DNA of 64,000 bases from Enterococcus rotai (GTDB taxonomy: Bacteria > Bacillota > Bacilli > Lactobacillales > Enterococcaceae), in contig NZ_CP013655.1 of the NCBI RefSeq assembly GCF_001465345.1, positions 2,156,102-2,220,101 on the forward strand, written 5' to 3'. Below, one piece after another: positions 8,219 to 20,045 of the stretch. The notes beneath the pieces were generated by a model, which saw nothing but the letters and a program-made list of their open reading frames with translations, had not been told where the DNA came from and searched no databases. Both the position numbers and the translations under genes were made by a program. Each line of letters opens with the position of its first letter. The first letter of the stretch is position 1.

Positions 8219-9517
8219 ATGAGTTATCAAAAACCAAAAGGAACCAATGACTTATTACCAGGAACTTCTGAAAAATGGCAGTTTGTTGAAGAAACAGCAC
8301 GTTTGATTTTTCGAGACTACCAATATGAAGAAATCCGCACGCCAATTTTTGAACACTACGAAGTCATTTCTCGCAGCGTAGGAGATACAACAGATATCGT
8401 GTCAAAAGAAATGTATGACTTTTACGATAAAGGGGACCGCCATGTAACCTTACGTCCAGAAGGAACAGCACCAATCGTTCGTTCTTTTGTTGAAAATAAA
8501 CTGTTTGGACCTGAATTTGCGAAACCGTATAAAACCTATTATATGGGACCGATGTTCCGTTATGAACGTCCTCAAGCAGGTCGTTTAAGACAATTCCACC
8601 AAATCGGAGCAGAAGCTTTTGGCAGCGTGAATCCAGCTGTGGATGTTGAAAGTATGGCGATGGCTTTAGACTTTTTCAAACAGTTAGGCATCAATCAAAT
8701 TCGATTAGTGATCAACTCTTTAGGCGATAAAGCTACTAGAACGGCGTACCGTCAAGCATTGATCGATTATTTAGAACCAAAAGCAGCTGAATTGAGTGAG
8801 GATTCAAAACGTCGTTTGCACGAGAATCCATTGCGTGTATTGGACAGCAAGGATAAAAAAGATCAAGCGATTGTAGCAGATGCACCCTCGATATTAGATT
8901 ATCTAAGCGAGTCATCTAAAGAACATTTTGAAACAGTTAAAACGATGCTAAACGAATTGAATATCCCGTTTGAAGTGGATAGCAATATGGTTCGTGGGCT
9001 AGACTATTACACAGATACAATTTTTGAAGTAATGAGTGAAGCATCTGGCATGGGCTCACAAGCAACGATTTGTGCTGGCGGGCGTTATGATGGATTAGTT
9101 GAAGAATTAGGCGGTCCTGCAACTCCTGGTTTTGGTTTTGCGATGGGAATCGAGCGTGTTTTGATTACGATGGAGGCAGAAGGGGTTGCAGTTCCTGTAA
9201 TCAATGAAATCGATGCTTATGTAGTTGGAATCGGTGAGCAAACCAATATCGCGTCTCTAAAACTAATTCAAGCGATTCGTAATTTCGGTTTTTCAGCTGA
9301 TCGTGATTTTATGGATCGTAAAGCCAAAGCACAATTTAAAACAGCCGCTAAATTAAACGCCAAACTAGCATTGACTTTAGGTGAAACAGAACTAGCAGAA
9401 GGCGTTGTAAATGTAAAATCAATGGCCAATCGTAATGAAAAAGCATTTCCACTATCAGATATTTATGAAAGATTCGATGAAGTCTATGATGAAATGATGA
9501 CCGTGATGTTTGATTAA
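8219..9517 (+). CDS. hisS: Histidine--tRNA ligase
   Basis: A 432-residue class II aminoacyl-tRNA synthetase. It has motif 2 in [19 protein letters not shown], the HisRS-specific [11 protein letters not shown], and motif 3 in [12 protein letters not shown], followed by an anticodon-binding domain from about residue 330. It charges tRNA-His in the cytoplasm. The start ATG follows TAGGAG. It is first in a hisS-aspS operon under the T-box upstream, the standard arrangement in Bacilli. Confidence 0.98.
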   Translation: MSYQKPKGTNDLLPGTSEKWQFVEETARLIFRDYQYEEIRTPIFEHYEVISRSVGDTTDIVSKEMYDFYDKGDRHVTLRPEGTAPIVRSFVENKLFGPEFAKPYKTYYMGPMFRYERPQAGRLRQFHQIGAEAFGSVNPAVDVESMAMALDFFKQLGINQIRLVINSLGDKATRTAYRQALIDYLEPKAAELSEDSKRRLHENPLRVLDSKDKKDQAIVADAPSILDYLSESSKEHFETVKTMLNELNIPFEVDSNMVRGLDYYTDTIFEVMSEASGMGSQATICAGGRYDGLVEELGGPATPGFGFAMGIERVLITMEAEGVAVPVINEIDAYVVGIGEQTNIASLKLIQAIRNFGFSADRDFMDRKAKAQFKTAAKLNAKLALTLGETELAEGVVNVKSMANRNEKAFPLSDIYERFDEVYDEMMTVMFD

Positions 9518-9550
9518 TAAAAAGTAAAAAATGAAGAGGAGCAAAAACCA

Positions 9551-11320
9551 ATGGCAAAAAGAACAGTATACTGTGGAGAAGTTTCTGCAGATTTAGTAGG
9601 ACAAGTGATTACCTTAAAAGGGTGGGTGCAAAAGCGCCGTGACTTAGGTGGCGTTATTTTTATCGATTTACGTGACCGTGAAGGAATTGCACAAGTGGTC
9701 TTCAATCCAGCCCATTCAAAAGAGGCGTGGGAAATTGCGGATAAATGTCGTAGTGAGTATGTAATAGAAATCACTGGTGAGTTAACTTACCGTGACAAAG
9801 AAGCAATCAATCCAAAAATGAAAACAGGCGAGTTTGAAGTGATGGCAACAGATATCACGATTTTAAATACAGCAAAAACACCTCCATTTTTAATTGAAGA
9901 CGAAAACAACGTCGGCGATGAAATTCGCATGAAATATCGTTATTTAGATTTACGTCGTCCACAAATGACAGCAAACTTAAAATTACGTCATGAAGTAACA
10001 AAATCGATTCGTCATTATTTAGACGATACTGATTTTATCGATATCGAAACACCTTATTTTGGTAAGTCAACACCAGAAGGCGCACGTGACTACTTAGTTC
10101 CTTCACGTGTCCATGCAGGTCATTTTTATGCGTTACCACAATCACCACAAATTTTTAAACAATTGTTGATGAATGCAGGTTTCGATCGCTATTATCAAAT
10201 CGTTCGCTGTTTCCGTGATGAAGATTTGCGTGGAGACCGTCAACCAGAATTTACTCAAGTCGATTTAGAGACAACGTTCTTGTCTCCAGAAGAGATTCAA
10301 ACAATGACTGAAGAAATGTTAGCGAAAGTAATGCGTGAAACAAAAGGAATCGAAGTGACGTTACCATTCCCTCGTATCAGTTATGATGAAGCAATGGCAC
10401 GTTACGGAAGCGACAAACCAGATACACGTTTCGATATGGAATTGATCGATATCGCTGATGTGGTCAAAGATGTTGACTTCAAAGTGTTCCAAATGGCGCT
10501 TGAAAATGGCGGACATGTTAAAGCGTTGAACGCTAAAGGCGCAGCAGATAAATATTCAAGAAAAGATATGGACAATCTAGGAACATATGTAAGTCAATTT
10601 GGTGCCAAAGGACTTGCTTGGTTAAAAGTAGAAGAAGATGGACTAAAAGGACCAATTGCAAAATTCCTAACAGAGGTTTCAGATGACTTGATCAAAGCAA
10701 CAAATGCTGAAGTCGGCGATATTTTAATGTTCGGTGCAGACAAACCAGAAATCGTTGCGGCTGCATTAGGTGCTGTTCGTTCTCGCTTAGGGAAAGAATT
10801 AGGCTTGATCGATGAATCTAAATTTAATTTCCTATGGGTTATTGATTGGCCATTATTTGAATATGATGAAGAAGCTGGTCGTTACGTTTCTGCTCACCAT
10901 CCATTCACACAACCAAAAGAATCTGATATTGAATTGCTTTCGACAGATCCAGCAAAAGTCTATGCTGAAGCATATGATATCGTCTTGAACGGTTATGAAT
11001 TAGGTGGCGGTTCACTTCGTATCCACAAACGTGACCTACAAGAAAAAATGTTTGAAACACTAGGATTTACGAAAGAATCAGCGCAAGAGCAGTTTGGCTT
11101 CTTATTAGATGCTTTAGACTACGGTTTCCCTCCACACGGTGGAATCGCGTTAGGCTTAGACCGTTTAGTAATGTTATTAGCTGGTGAAAACAACATTCGT
11201 GAAGTGATCGCTTTCCCTAAAAACGGAAAAGCAGCTGATCCAATGACAAGTGCGCCAAGTGTTGTTTCACCGTTACAATTATTTGAATTGAATATTGATG
11301 TAACTGCGATAGATGAATAA
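9551..11320 (+). CDS. aspS: Aspartate--tRNA ligase
   Basis: A 589-residue bacterial-type AspRS. An N-terminal OB-fold anticodon domain is followed by the class II core with [20 protein letters not shown], motif 2 in [21 protein letters not shown], the bacterial GAD insert (about 290-420) and motif 3 in [13 protein letters not shown]. It charges tRNA-Asp. It begins 33 bases after hisS with AGAGGAG as ribosome binding site, so it shares the T-box-controlled transcript. Confidence 0.98.
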   Translation: MAKRTVYCGEVSADLVGQVITLKGWVQKRRDLGGVIFIDLRDREGIAQVVFNPAHSKEAWEIADKCRSEYVIEITGELTYRDKEAINPKMKTGEFEVMATDITILNTAKTPPFLIEDENNVGDEIRMKYRYLDLRRPQMTANLKLRHEVTKSIRHYLDDTDFIDIETPYFGKSTPEGARDYLVPSRVHAGHFYALPQSPQIFKQLLMNAGFDRYYQIVRCFRDEDLRGDRQPEFTQVDLETTFLSPEEIQTMTEEMLAKVMRETKGIEVTLPFPRISYDEAMARYGSDKPDTRFDMELIDIADVVKDVDFKVFQMALENGGHVKALNAKGAADKYSRKDMDNLGTYVSQFGAKGLAWLKVEEDGLKGPIAKFLTEVSDDLIKATNAEVGDILMFGADKPEIVAAALGAVRSRLGKELGLIDESKFNFLWVIDWPLFEYDEEAGRYVSAHHPFTQPKESDIELLSTDPAKVYAEAYDIVLNGYELGGGSLRIHKRDLQEKMFETLGFTKESAQEQFGFLLDALDYGFPPHGGIALGLDRLVMLLAGENNIREVIAFPKNGKAADPMTSAPSVVSPLQLFELNIDVTAIDE

Positions 11321-11345
11321 ATCTTGACTTAGTCAGAGAATAACG

Positions 11346-11386
11346 AGCTTTCAATAAACTACTATAGTTTATTGGAAGCTTTTTTC
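11346..11386 (+). terminator. Terminator after aspS
   Basis: AGCTTTCAATAAACT and AGTTTATTGGAAGCT form a 15-bp stem (one G-T pair) with five-base loop, then a T-run. Confidence 0.9.
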
Positions 11387-11473
11387 TTATCTCCTAAGTG
11401 AAAATAGCCCTTTCAATAAAAGAGTGGTTCCTCTATAATTTAAATAGGAGATTTGGTTAAAGGAGTGGGGAAA

Positions 11474-12388
11474 TTGAAAAATAAGAATCATATACTTTTT
11501 TTGATGATTGTTGTCGTAGTAACCGTTTTTGCAGGATTGTCCTTTTATGTGTTTAGACCAACAAGTGTTGAAATATATAATAAGGAAATCAAAGGGCTGC
11601 AAGAAGCAGAACAAAACGATTTAAAGGAGCAAAATGAGCCACCTGAAATAACTAGTCAAAAGCAAATAGATGTATTGGTCAAGGGTGAATCCCTCTATGT
11701 GACCTATGACTCAGGTGAGAATTGGGAAGAAGTTCCTGAACGTTTAGAAAAGATTCAATTTGGCGAATATACGCCTTCTTATGATAATGAGTTGATGGAG
11801 AACAGCTATTTTTTAACAAAAGAAAAGACGTCATTTCTATATGAAGATCTAGGTTTGAAGCTAATACAAACGGTGGATCAAGGAAAAACGTGGCAAAGAT
11901 ATGAGATTTCCCAAGAAAATGCTGGTATTCGTTTTAGAAAGATCGATTTTCTAAGCAAAGATTTTGGCTATGTGATTTACTCTGGTGGTCGAGTTGCTCG
12001 TCAAGAAGGAACGGTAGCGTATTTAACACACGATGGTGGGAAAACTTGGGAGGAAACGGCTAGTACAAATCAAACATCGTTGGTTCAAGCTGGTGGTTTT
12101 ATTGATGAAAATACAGGCTTTTTATCTTTCGGAGCAGCACCTAATTTACAAGTCACAAAAGATGGCGGAGCTAGTTGGAAAACAGCGACGATTCAGGTGC
12201 CAGAAGAGTATAAAGCTATTTTTTTAGTGGCTGAAATGCCGTCTAAATCTGGGAATCAACTAGAACTTTTGTTGAATCAAGGAGAAGTCGGGGACTACAA
12301 GGGTGGTTTAGTAAAAGGAAAGTTTATTTCAAAAGATAATGGTGAAAATTGGGTATTTGATTGTGAGGTAGAGGCAGATGAGGAATAA
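11474..12388 (+). CDS. Membrane-anchored protein with Asp-box (BNR) repeats
   Basis: About 304 residues: one N-terminal membrane anchor (FLMIVVVVTVFAGLSFYVF), a charged linker, then a beta-propeller-like ectodomain with recurring Asp-box motifs (VTYDSGENWEEV, TVDQGKTWQRY, LTHDGGKTWEET, VTKDGGASWKT, SKDNGENWVF). Such sialidase/YCF48-type repeats mark propeller blades and do not by themselves give a function; no sialidase catalytic residues were recognised. TTG 11474 is preferred because AAAGGAG (11458-11464) sits nine bases ahead. It overlaps the next gene by 11 bases, so the two are cotranslated and probably work together at the membrane. Confidence 0.75.
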   Translation: MKNKNHILFLMIVVVVTVFAGLSFYVFRPTSVEIYNKEIKGLQEAEQNDLKEQNEPPEITSQKQIDVLVKGESLYVTYDSGENWEEVPERLEKIQFGEYTPSYDNELMENSYFLTKEKTSFLYEDLGLKLIQTVDQGKTWQRYEISQENAGIRFRKIDFLSKDFGYVIYSGGRVARQEGTVAYLTHDGGKTWEETASTNQTSLVQAGGFIDENTGFLSFGAAPNLQVTKDGGASWKTATIQVPEEYKAIFLVAEMPSKSGNQLELLLNQGEVGDYKGGLVKGKFISKDNGENWVFDCEVEADEE

Positions 12389-13238
12389 GAAAATAATAAA
12401 TAAAGTTAGCGGGATCATCTTTTTGATTTTGCTGATTCTATGCTTGCTGTTTTTAGGTGGATTCATGGTTATTTCTTCGAGAGGGTTCGATTTAATTAGT
12501 GATTGGCTTCTTTTCGCTGCAATAGTAGGAAGCTTTTTGTTTTTAGGCTTGACGCTACTATGCTTGGTCGACCTAGATAAGAAAAGAAAAATTCAGATAA
12601 TTTGGCTTGAGGTTGCAGTGATCATCATAGTAACTATCCTCTTTGGATTGGTAAAGCCAAAAGAAAAAACAATTATGAGCCTTTCACCAGATGCAAAACA
12701 GGTTTTTTTAGTGAAGGAAACAAGTAATGATCATGCATTGTACTATTTCAATAATTATTATCTGATAATTGCACGGTTAAAAGAAAAACTACCAGTTGGG
12801 GAGATCACGGACTATCAACTAACGTGGCTAACGAATGAAACCTGTGTTTTGGTGTATCGTTCAAAAGACCAAGCCTTACATCAATATATTGGCACATATG
12901 GTGGACGAAAAATAGCCTATTCGTATGTGTTATCAAATTTGACAGGTTCTTGGGTATCAAAAGATGGAAAGACCCGTTTAACGTCTAGTGGGGCAACAGG
13001 AGTTGTGATCCAAGCAAACGGGGAAGTAGAAGAATATCCATTCGAGCAAGCTCAGCAATTTGGCACTACAGCCTTAGCGTTAAACGATGGCAAGAATGCT
13101 AAATGGTCGATTAGTTTAAACTCGGAAAATGAGTATAACGATCAAGGAGACTTAGTTAAAAATGCTCAGACAAAAATCATTCTATTAAAGGCTGGACTTG
13201 ACGAACCACAAAAAATCGAGTTGTATTTTAAACAATAG
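12378..13238 (+). CDS. Membrane protein of unknown function
   Basis: A 286-residue protein with three N-terminal membrane segments (about residues 12-32, 42-64 and 73-92) followed by a roughly 190-residue domain with regular beta-strand spacing (LSPDAKQVFLVKET, WLTNETCVLVYRSKD), reminiscent of propeller blades. The family is not recognised. The start overlaps the upstream Asp-box gene by 11 bases, strong evidence for an operon. The gene ends at a long bidirectional terminator shared with the convergent ROK kinase gene. Confidence 0.7.
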   Translation: MRNKKIINKVSGIIFLILLILCLLFLGGFMVISSRGFDLISDWLLFAAIVGSFLFLGLTLLCLVDLDKKRKIQIIWLEVAVIIIVTILFGLVKPKEKTIMSLSPDAKQVFLVKETSNDHALYYFNNYYLIIARLKEKLPVGEITDYQLTWLTNETCVLVYRSKDQALHQYIGTYGGRKIAYSYVLSNLTGSWVSKDGKTRLTSSGATGVVIQANGEVEEYPFEQAQQFGTTALALNDGKNAKWSISLNSENEYNDQGDLVKNAQTKIILLKAGLDEPQKIELYFKQ

Positions 13239-13298
13239 ACGAAATAAAAAATGGGAGAGTGGATAAAGATACTGCTCCCATTTTTTTTATTTCGTCTA
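13237..13298. terminator. Bidirectional terminator between converging genes
   Basis: AGACGAAATAAAAAATGGGAG and CTCCCATTTTTTTTATTTCGTCT form a stem of about 20 bp with A/T runs on both flanks, serving both the plus-strand pair and the minus-strand ROK gene. Confidence 0.9.
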
Positions 13299-13305
13299 TT
13301 TACAA

Positions 13306-14196
13306 TCATTCGCCATGTCTTTGGATAAAATAAAAATAAGCACCAATCAAATTTGCATTGTTTCCAACTGCACTTAACACAACAGAAGGGGAAATCAGTG
13401 GGCTGATAGAAAGACTATCTAAGATTTTTTTCAGCTCTTGGTTTAAATAATCCAGTAAAATAGTTTGACTACTGATACCGCCACCGATAACGATTTTTTC
13501 TGGATCTAGGATCGTTTGAAGGTTCCAGATCTGAAGTGCTAAAGAATTGCAATAAGTATGTAAAATACGTTGTGCATCCTGATTGCCAGATTTTACCGCT
13601 TCAAAAAAGAGTTCCCCGTTAACGTCACTCGTTTGTTTATTGATTGAGTGAGCAAAAGGTTTTAATAGACTATAGACACTATTTTTTACAGCAAAAAAAT
13701 CGGCCATTCCCATTGATGAATTTGTTTGAACAAACGATAACTCTCCTGCAGATTGATGAGCGCCTCTAACGATTTGACCATTTACAAGCAAACCACCGCC
13801 AACACCTGTACCGAGTACGATCATAATAGCATTGTTTACGCCTTGCAACTGACCTAAATTCATTTCGCCGATAATGGCACACCGTGCATCATTCTCTACA
13901 GCAACAGGACAGTCGAAAATAGCTTGATAAAACGCAAGGATATTCATTTGTCTGATAAACTCAAGTGAGCCACCATGAACAGCGAAACCTGTGTCTGCAT
14001 TGATGATTCCTGGCATAGAAATGGAGACACCATCAATTGGTTCTACCAGTTCATTGTACAGCTTTGTTAAACATTTTTTAAAGGCATCGCTTGCTTTAGG
14101 GGTTACTTGCTTTTGAACAAGTCCTAAGACTCCATCAGTCATTACCCCATATTTGATAAATGTACCGCCAATGTCTAAAACAAGAATTTTTTTCAT
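13306..14196 (-). CDS. ROK-family sugar kinase (beta-glucoside kinase-like)
   Basis: A 296-residue ROK kinase. The ATP-binding DIGGTFIKYGV (residues 6-16), the catalytic-loop region VENDARC, and GTGVGGGLLVNGQIVRGAH (about 128-146) are intact. The usual ROK zinc motif CxCGxxGCxE is missing; the segment reads SFVQTNSSMGMADFF instead, as in BglK-type kinases. Size and neighbourhood (RpiR regulator, cellobiose-type EIIC, GH1 phospho-beta-glucosidase) suggest it phosphorylates glucose or beta-glucosides released from disaccharides. It is divergent from the RpiR gene. Substrate assignment is inference. Confidence 0.8.
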   Translation of the reverse strand: MKKILVLDIGGTFIKYGVMTDGVLGLVQKQVTPKASDAFKKCLTKLYNELVEPIDGVSISMPGIINADTGFAVHGGSLEFIRQMNILAFYQAIFDCPVAVENDARCAIIGEMNLGQLQGVNNAIMIVLGTGVGGGLLVNGQIVRGAHQSAGELSFVQTNSSMGMADFFAVKNSVYSLLKPFAHSINKQTSDVNGELFFEAVKSGNQDAQRILHTYCNSLALQIWNLQTILDPEKIVIGGGISSQTILLDYLNQELKKILDSLSISPLISPSVVLSAVGNNANLIGAYFYFIQRHGE

Positions 14197-14307
14197 TTAT
14201 GTTCCCTCCTAAATGTTTAAACGAACAAATTGAATTCGCTTCCTTTACTTATATCAAAAGCTCTACTATAATGTACACATAAATTTTAACATAAGTAGGG
14301 TAAGCGA

Positions 14308-15042
14308 ATGCTAGAAAAAATATCATCAGTCAAACAGTTGTCTGATGCAGATGAAGTATTACAAAATTATATTTTTAGAAATCTAGAAACTGTTTTTACA
14401 CGTTCTGCTCGTGACATCGCAGCACAGATTCCATGTTCTCCTTCAACTGTAACACGTTTTGTAAGAAAGTGTGGCTTTGATTCTTATCACGATTTTCAGC
14501 GCTATGTCAAAAATGAAGTAAGTCAACTTGCGGGCAAAGGCATAACCGATACGATTTCACTTGAGCAAATTTTTGTGAATCAAGTTTTTGCTGAAAATGT
14601 ACTTGAGCAAGTAGAGACTGCCAGTGCTTTATTAAAACAATCAAGTTTCATTTACTGCGTAGGAATGGGTTCTTCTGGGATTATGGCCAGCTATGCAGCT
14701 CGAAAGTTTAACACGATCGGCTTTAAAGCGATGTATTCAAATGAACCTTACGCCCCATTTTTGTCTACTCAAATGAAAGAGAAGAATAGCACCATCATTA
14801 TTTTTTCTAGCTCAGGTGAAACGGCAGAAATCATCGAAATGGTTCAACTTTTAAAATCGAGCAACAACCAAATCATCAGTATCACCAATACTCATGATAA
14901 TACCTTAGCCAGACTGTCAACAATCAATATTCCATATTATATTGAGAATCAACGGTTGCCATATAATTTTGATTTATCCTCGCAGATACCAACAGTAGCC
15001 ATAATCGAGTACTTGGTAGCTTTTTGCTTCAACAAGAAATGA
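14308..15042 (+). CDS. RpiR-family transcriptional regulator
   Basis: A 244-residue regulator with an N-terminal RpiR helix-turn-helix (ARDIAAQIPCSPSTVTRFVR, about residues 36-55, then CGFDSYHDF) and a C-terminal sugar-isomerase (SIS) domain with CVGMGSSGIMA and IIIFSSSGETAEI. RpiR proteins sense phosphosugars. It is divergent from the ROK kinase gene across 111 bases and near the EIIC/GH1 pair, so it is the likely local regulator of beta-glucoside use. No binding site could be assigned with confidence. Confidence 0.88.
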   Translation: MLEKISSVKQLSDADEVLQNYIFRNLETVFTRSARDIAAQIPCSPSTVTRFVRKCGFDSYHDFQRYVKNEVSQLAGKGITDTISLEQIFVNQVFAENVLEQVETASALLKQSSFIYCVGMGSSGIMASYAARKFNTIGFKAMYSNEPYAPFLSTQMKEKNSTIIIFSSSGETAEIIEMVQLLKSSNNQIISITNTHDNTLARLSTINIPYYIENQRLPYNFDLSSQIPTVAIIEYLVAFCFNKK

Positions 15043-15134
15043 TAGCTGCAAAGTTCATTTAGTAGACAACGTTTATAATTTGTTTATATTTATCCTTTAT
15101 ACTAGCTTTTAAACGTAGTTAAAGGAGGAGCGCT

Positions 15135-15926
15135 ATGACTAAAAGGCTATTCCAAAAGATATCAGTCCTGTTTTTTACTTTAATTCTTTTTTCGGCGTGC
15201 CAACCTAAAACAGCTGATACAAAACAATCGGTAAAGGAGAGTACAAGTATGACAACTGAAAAAAGTAGTACAAGTCAAACGAATGAATCAGAAACAGTTT
15301 CAACGAGTAGCACAGAACAAGCCAATCAAACCTTTCCAGCTGGGACATTGATTCAAGCAGTGACAGAAAATGATGCTGCCAAAGTAGGAACAATACTTCA
15401 AGACAAACACTACCTGATCGATGAAGTGAATGATAAAGGTGAGACGCCGCTATTGATCGCAACACATGAAAACTTTATCGACATCGCCAAACAACTGATC
15501 GATGCAGGTGCTGATATCAATGTTCAGGATCAAATTTCGGATAGTCCATATCTTTATGCTGGAGCCCAAGGGAAAACAGAAATTTTAGCATACATGTTGG
15601 ACAAACAAGTGCCAGATCAACAAAAAGTGAATCGCTTTGGTGGGAACGCTTTGATTCCAGCAGCTGAAAAAGGTCATCTTGAAAATGTGAAACTGTTATT
15701 AAAAGATGGTCGAGCAGATATTAATCATCAAAATAATTACGGTTATACAGCGTTGATCGAAGCAGTTGCGTTAAAAGACGGATCTGAAATTTATCAACAA
15801 ATCGTCAAAGTTTTGTTAGAAGGTGGAGCCGATAAGACATTGAAAGATAACACTGGGCGAACAGCTGAAGACTATGCTAGAAGTTTAGGCTATACAGAAA
15901 TGTTGAATACACTTCGTTCATATTAA
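15135..15926 (+). CDS. Ankyrin-repeat lipoprotein
   Basis: A 263-residue lipoprotein: signal peptide with lipobox FSAC (Cys22), a Ser/Thr-rich linker to about residue 70, then about five ankyrin repeats (GETPLLIATHENFIDIAKQL, GADINVQD, GNALIPAAEKGHLENVKLLL, GYTALIEAV, TGRTAEDYARSLGYTEML). It would sit on the outer face of the membrane; ankyrin repeats mediate protein contacts, and no enzymatic domain is present. GGAGGAGC precedes the start. The gene stands alone between RpiR and the convergent EIIC gene, from which a shared terminator separates it. Confidence 0.85.
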   Translation: MTKRLFQKISVLFFTLILFSACQPKTADTKQSVKESTSMTTEKSSTSQTNESETVSTSSTEQANQTFPAGTLIQAVTENDAAKVGTILQDKHYLIDEVNDKGETPLLIATHENFIDIAKQLIDAGADINVQDQISDSPYLYAGAQGKTEILAYMLDKQVPDQQKVNRFGGNALIPAAEKGHLENVKLLLKDGRADINHQNNYGYTALIEAVALKDGSEIYQQIVKVLLEGGADKTLKDNTGRTAEDYARSLGYTEMLNTLRSY

Positions 15927-15933
15927 TAGTGAC

Positions 15934-15966
15934 AAAACAGCAGAGGCTTAACCCTCTGCTGTTTTT
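15934..15966. terminator. Bidirectional terminator
   Basis: AAAACAGCAGAGG and CCTCTGCTGTTTT form a 13-bp perfect stem. It serves the ankyrin lipoprotein gene and overlaps the 3' end of the convergent EIIC gene. Confidence 0.9.
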
Positions 15967-17290
15967 GAATTTTCTTGTTCCAGTAAGTATTCCTTTTTAT
16001 CGGCCATCTTGAAGAATGGATACCATACAAGTACATTGACGATCAATAAAACGATGAAAATCAATAAGTAGTTAAATCCACCTTTCAGTGCCATTGCAAT
16101 AGGTGCCGGCGTTGTCCAAGGTAAAGCAATCAACGGATTATACTTGGAAAAATCTAAAATCGATAACATGCCCCAAGCAATACCGCCCATCAATAAAGGA
16201 GAGGCGACCATTGGAACAAAGAAGAACGGATTTAACATCAGTGGCATCCCGAAAATGAGTGGTTCATTTACATTGAAAATAACTGGTGGACCAGCTAGTT
16301 TAAATAAAGATTTGTATCGCTCGGATTTTGCTGTAAACATAGAAAGCACTAAACCGTAAGTACTGCCTTGACCACCAAACGAATTTCCACAAACATAAGA
16401 GACTACCGCCATTGCAAGATAAGGCAGTTCTTGATGTTGTTGATAAGCAGTCATATTGGCTAACATATTGGCCGTCATGACTGGCATCACCACGCCATAA
16501 ACCATATTTGGGTGAATACCGAAAAACCATAGCATATTCGCCAAAGTAAAAATAAGGATGATCGCAATAGGAGAACCAGTTAACGATTGTAGTGGTGCTT
16601 GGATCAATGTGGTAATAAACGCGAAAATATTACCAAAAGGTGTAAAGGAAAAAATAATTCTAACAACGAAAAAGGCTGCTAAAATAACACCAGATAAAAT
16701 GGCAGGACTTAATGACTCAGAAACATTTGAAGGCACTGTGTCAGGCATTTTGATCGTTAGATTTTTTCTGATCAAAAATCCATATAAAACAGCGGTAAAA
16801 TAACCAACAATAATTGCCACAAATAAGCCCGTGCCACCAGTATATTGACTAGCAAATGCTTCTACATTAGTACTCGCTGTAACGACCGTCTGGGCAGGAA
16901 ATTCAGTAATGGCTTTTTCCAAGGTATAAGTTTGGATCATTTGCGGCATCAAAATGAAGAAGGAACCAATAGCTAAAAGACCAGCAGGGAGTGGATCATG
17001 ACCTTCTTTTTTAGAATAGATATAGGCGAAGTTAAATGTTACATAAACTGAAAGCAAATTGATAGTAGCACCTAATGCTGCATTGAAATGTGCTGTCATA
17101 CCTGTTTTAGCTAAAAATTCGATCCATTGAGGAATCGGAAAGTTCCCGATGATCATCAGTAAAGCCACACCTAACGTGATTGGTGTTGTTCGCATAAAGG
17201 CTTCAGCTAACGCGCTAAAAAATTTACTCCCATTCATTTTTTGAGCAATCGGACCAATAAACTTGTTCAGAAATTTTTCTAAAGTCTCCA

Positions 17291-17291
<1 letters not shown>
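15948..17291 (-). CDS. PTS EIIC component, cellobiose/lichenan family
   Basis: A 447-residue integral membrane protein with about ten hydrophobic segments, of the CelB/LicC type. It starts with the typical FLNKFIGPIAQKMNGSKFFSAL, has the substrate-loop GIHPNMVYGVVMP and the EIIC signature NEPLIFGMPLMLNPFFFVP (about 340-360). It imports and helps phosphorylate beta-glucosides such as cellobiose; EIIA and EIIB must come from elsewhere, as none are in the window. It overlaps the GH1 gene by one base (ATG/TAA sharing), so both are one operon. The 3' end lies in a shared terminator. Confidence 0.93.
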
Positions 17292-18754
<1,463 letters not shown>

Positions 18755-18806
18755 TCATTTCACTATTGTTTTGTACAATTCGATAATAGCGGAAGAAATT
18801 AGAATT

Positions 18807-18820
18807 TGTAAGCGTTTTTC
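18807..18820. promoter_or_regulatory. Catabolite-responsive element (cre) candidate
   Basis: TGTAAGCGTTTTTC matches the CcpA consensus TGWAANCGNTNWCA at all but the last two positions. It lies 62 bases upstream of the GH1 start, close to where the promoter must be, so CcpA repression of the GH1-EIIC operon in glucose is likely. Confidence 0.6.
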
Positions 18821-18827
18821 TTCAATG

Positions 18828-18841
18828 TGCAACGTATTGCA
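18828..18841. promoter_or_regulatory. Palindrome upstream of the GH1-EIIC operon
   Basis: TGCAA-CGTA-TTGCA is a perfect 5-bp inverted repeat eight bases beyond the cre candidate. It has operator geometry and could bind the local RpiR regulator, but no second copy was found near the ROK/RpiR intergenic region. Confidence 0.4.
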
Positions 18842-18977
18842 AGATTATGAAATGCTCAAATTAAAATAAAAAAACAGCCATACTTTTTTTTCTATTTAAG
18901 CGATAGTGCTTTTTTTCTTACCCTAAACCACGTATAATGAGAATCAAATGAATCAAGTAAAGTGAGGCTATTTCTAC

Positions 18978-19853
18978 ATGAAAAAATTCTTCGAAAGTTT
19001 ACCTGTCCATGATTACACGACAAAACTTTCAGTATCGATCGTTTATGCGATCTTGGCATCTGTTGCGATGAACTTCTTTTATCAACCAGGTAATATTTAT
19101 TCCAGCGGGATTACTGGATTAGCGCAGATTTTGACGACCTTATCAACAAAAGTCGTAGGCTTTAAAGTCCCTGTTTCGATTACCTTATATGCGCTGAACA
19201 TTCCATTATTTTTTGTTGCTTGGCTTAAAATCGGGAAAAAATTTACAGTCTTCACTTTTTTGACGGTGACCTTAACATCGATTTTTATGCAGATTGTTCC
19301 GCAAACCGTTCTTTCTAATGATCCGATTATTTGTGCTATTTTTGGTGGAGCGGTGATGGGGTCTGGTATTGGTTTTGCATTGAAAAATGGCTTATCTTCA
19401 GGTGGTTTGGATATTTTCAGTATTACGATACGTAAGAAAACGGGGCGCTCTGTGGGTTCGATTTCGATGTACTTTAACGGCTTGATCATTTTTGTTGCAG
19501 GATACTTGTTTGGTTGGCAGTATATGTTTTACAGTGCGTTGTCGATTTTTGTAAGCGGGAAAGTGACAGATGCTGTTTATACCAAACAAAAGAAGATGCA
19601 AGTGATGATTATTACAAAAAATCCAGATGCAGTCATTGATGGGATTCAGCAAAAAATGAGACGTGGAATCACGATTATTCATGAAGCAGAAGGTGCTTAT
19701 CGACATGATAAACAGACCTTGCTGTTAACTGTCGTGACTCGTTATGAATTGCCGTCATTGGAATCAGCAATGAAAGAATCTGATCCATCCGCTTTTGTGA
19801 GTATTTCTGATAATGTAAAAATTCTTGGTCGCTTTTATGAAGAAGACCTTTAA
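18978..19853 (+). CDS. YitT family membrane protein
   Basis: A 291-residue protein with five to six membrane segments (about residues 15-190) in the YitT/DUF161 pattern (NIYSSGITGLAQIL, FGGAVMGSGIGFALKNGLSSGG, GGLDIFSI) and a C-terminal cytoplasmic DUF2179 domain (about 205-290, MQVMIITKNPDAVIDGIQQK). Function is unknown across the family. It is monocistronic with a terminator after it. Confidence 0.9.
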   Translation: MKKFFESLPVHDYTTKLSVSIVYAILASVAMNFFYQPGNIYSSGITGLAQILTTLSTKVVGFKVPVSITLYALNIPLFFVAWLKIGKKFTVFTFLTVTLTSIFMQIVPQTVLSNDPIICAIFGGAVMGSGIGFALKNGLSSGGLDIFSITIRKKTGRSVGSISMYFNGLIIFVAGYLFGWQYMFYSALSIFVSGKVTDAVYTKQKKMQVMIITKNPDAVIDGIQQKMRRGITIIHEAEGAYRHDKQTLLLTVVTRYELPSLESAMKESDPSAFVSISDNVKILGRFYEEDL

Positions 19854-19866
19854 AAGCGAAAGGGGC

Positions 19867-19897
19867 AAAAAATCCAGATGAATGCTGGATTTTTTTA
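19867..19897 (+). terminator. Terminator after the yitT-like gene
   Basis: AAAAAATCCAG and CTGGATTTTTTT form an 11-bp stem around a seven-base loop with T-run. Confidence 0.85.
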
Positions 19898-19989
19898 GTT
19901 TCATCCACTCACAAAAAAGCTGAATGGACATAAAGGAGAACTATTTTCAAAGAATAGAAGGATCATTTCAAAAAAATAATCTCTTTTTC

Positions 19990-20018
19990 TTGAAAAGAGA
20001 AGTGAAAACTGTTAAACT
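19990..20018 (+). promoter_or_regulatory. Promoter of the cggR-gap-pgk-tpiA operon
   Basis: TTGAAA (19990-19995), 17 bases, TAAACT (20013-20018). It precedes cggR by about 140 bases, leaving a leader in which CggR operators would be expected by analogy with B. subtilis; none could be identified by eye. Confidence 0.6.
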
Positions 20019-20045
20019 ATGTTTGTAAGATTGAGGGACGCTTTT

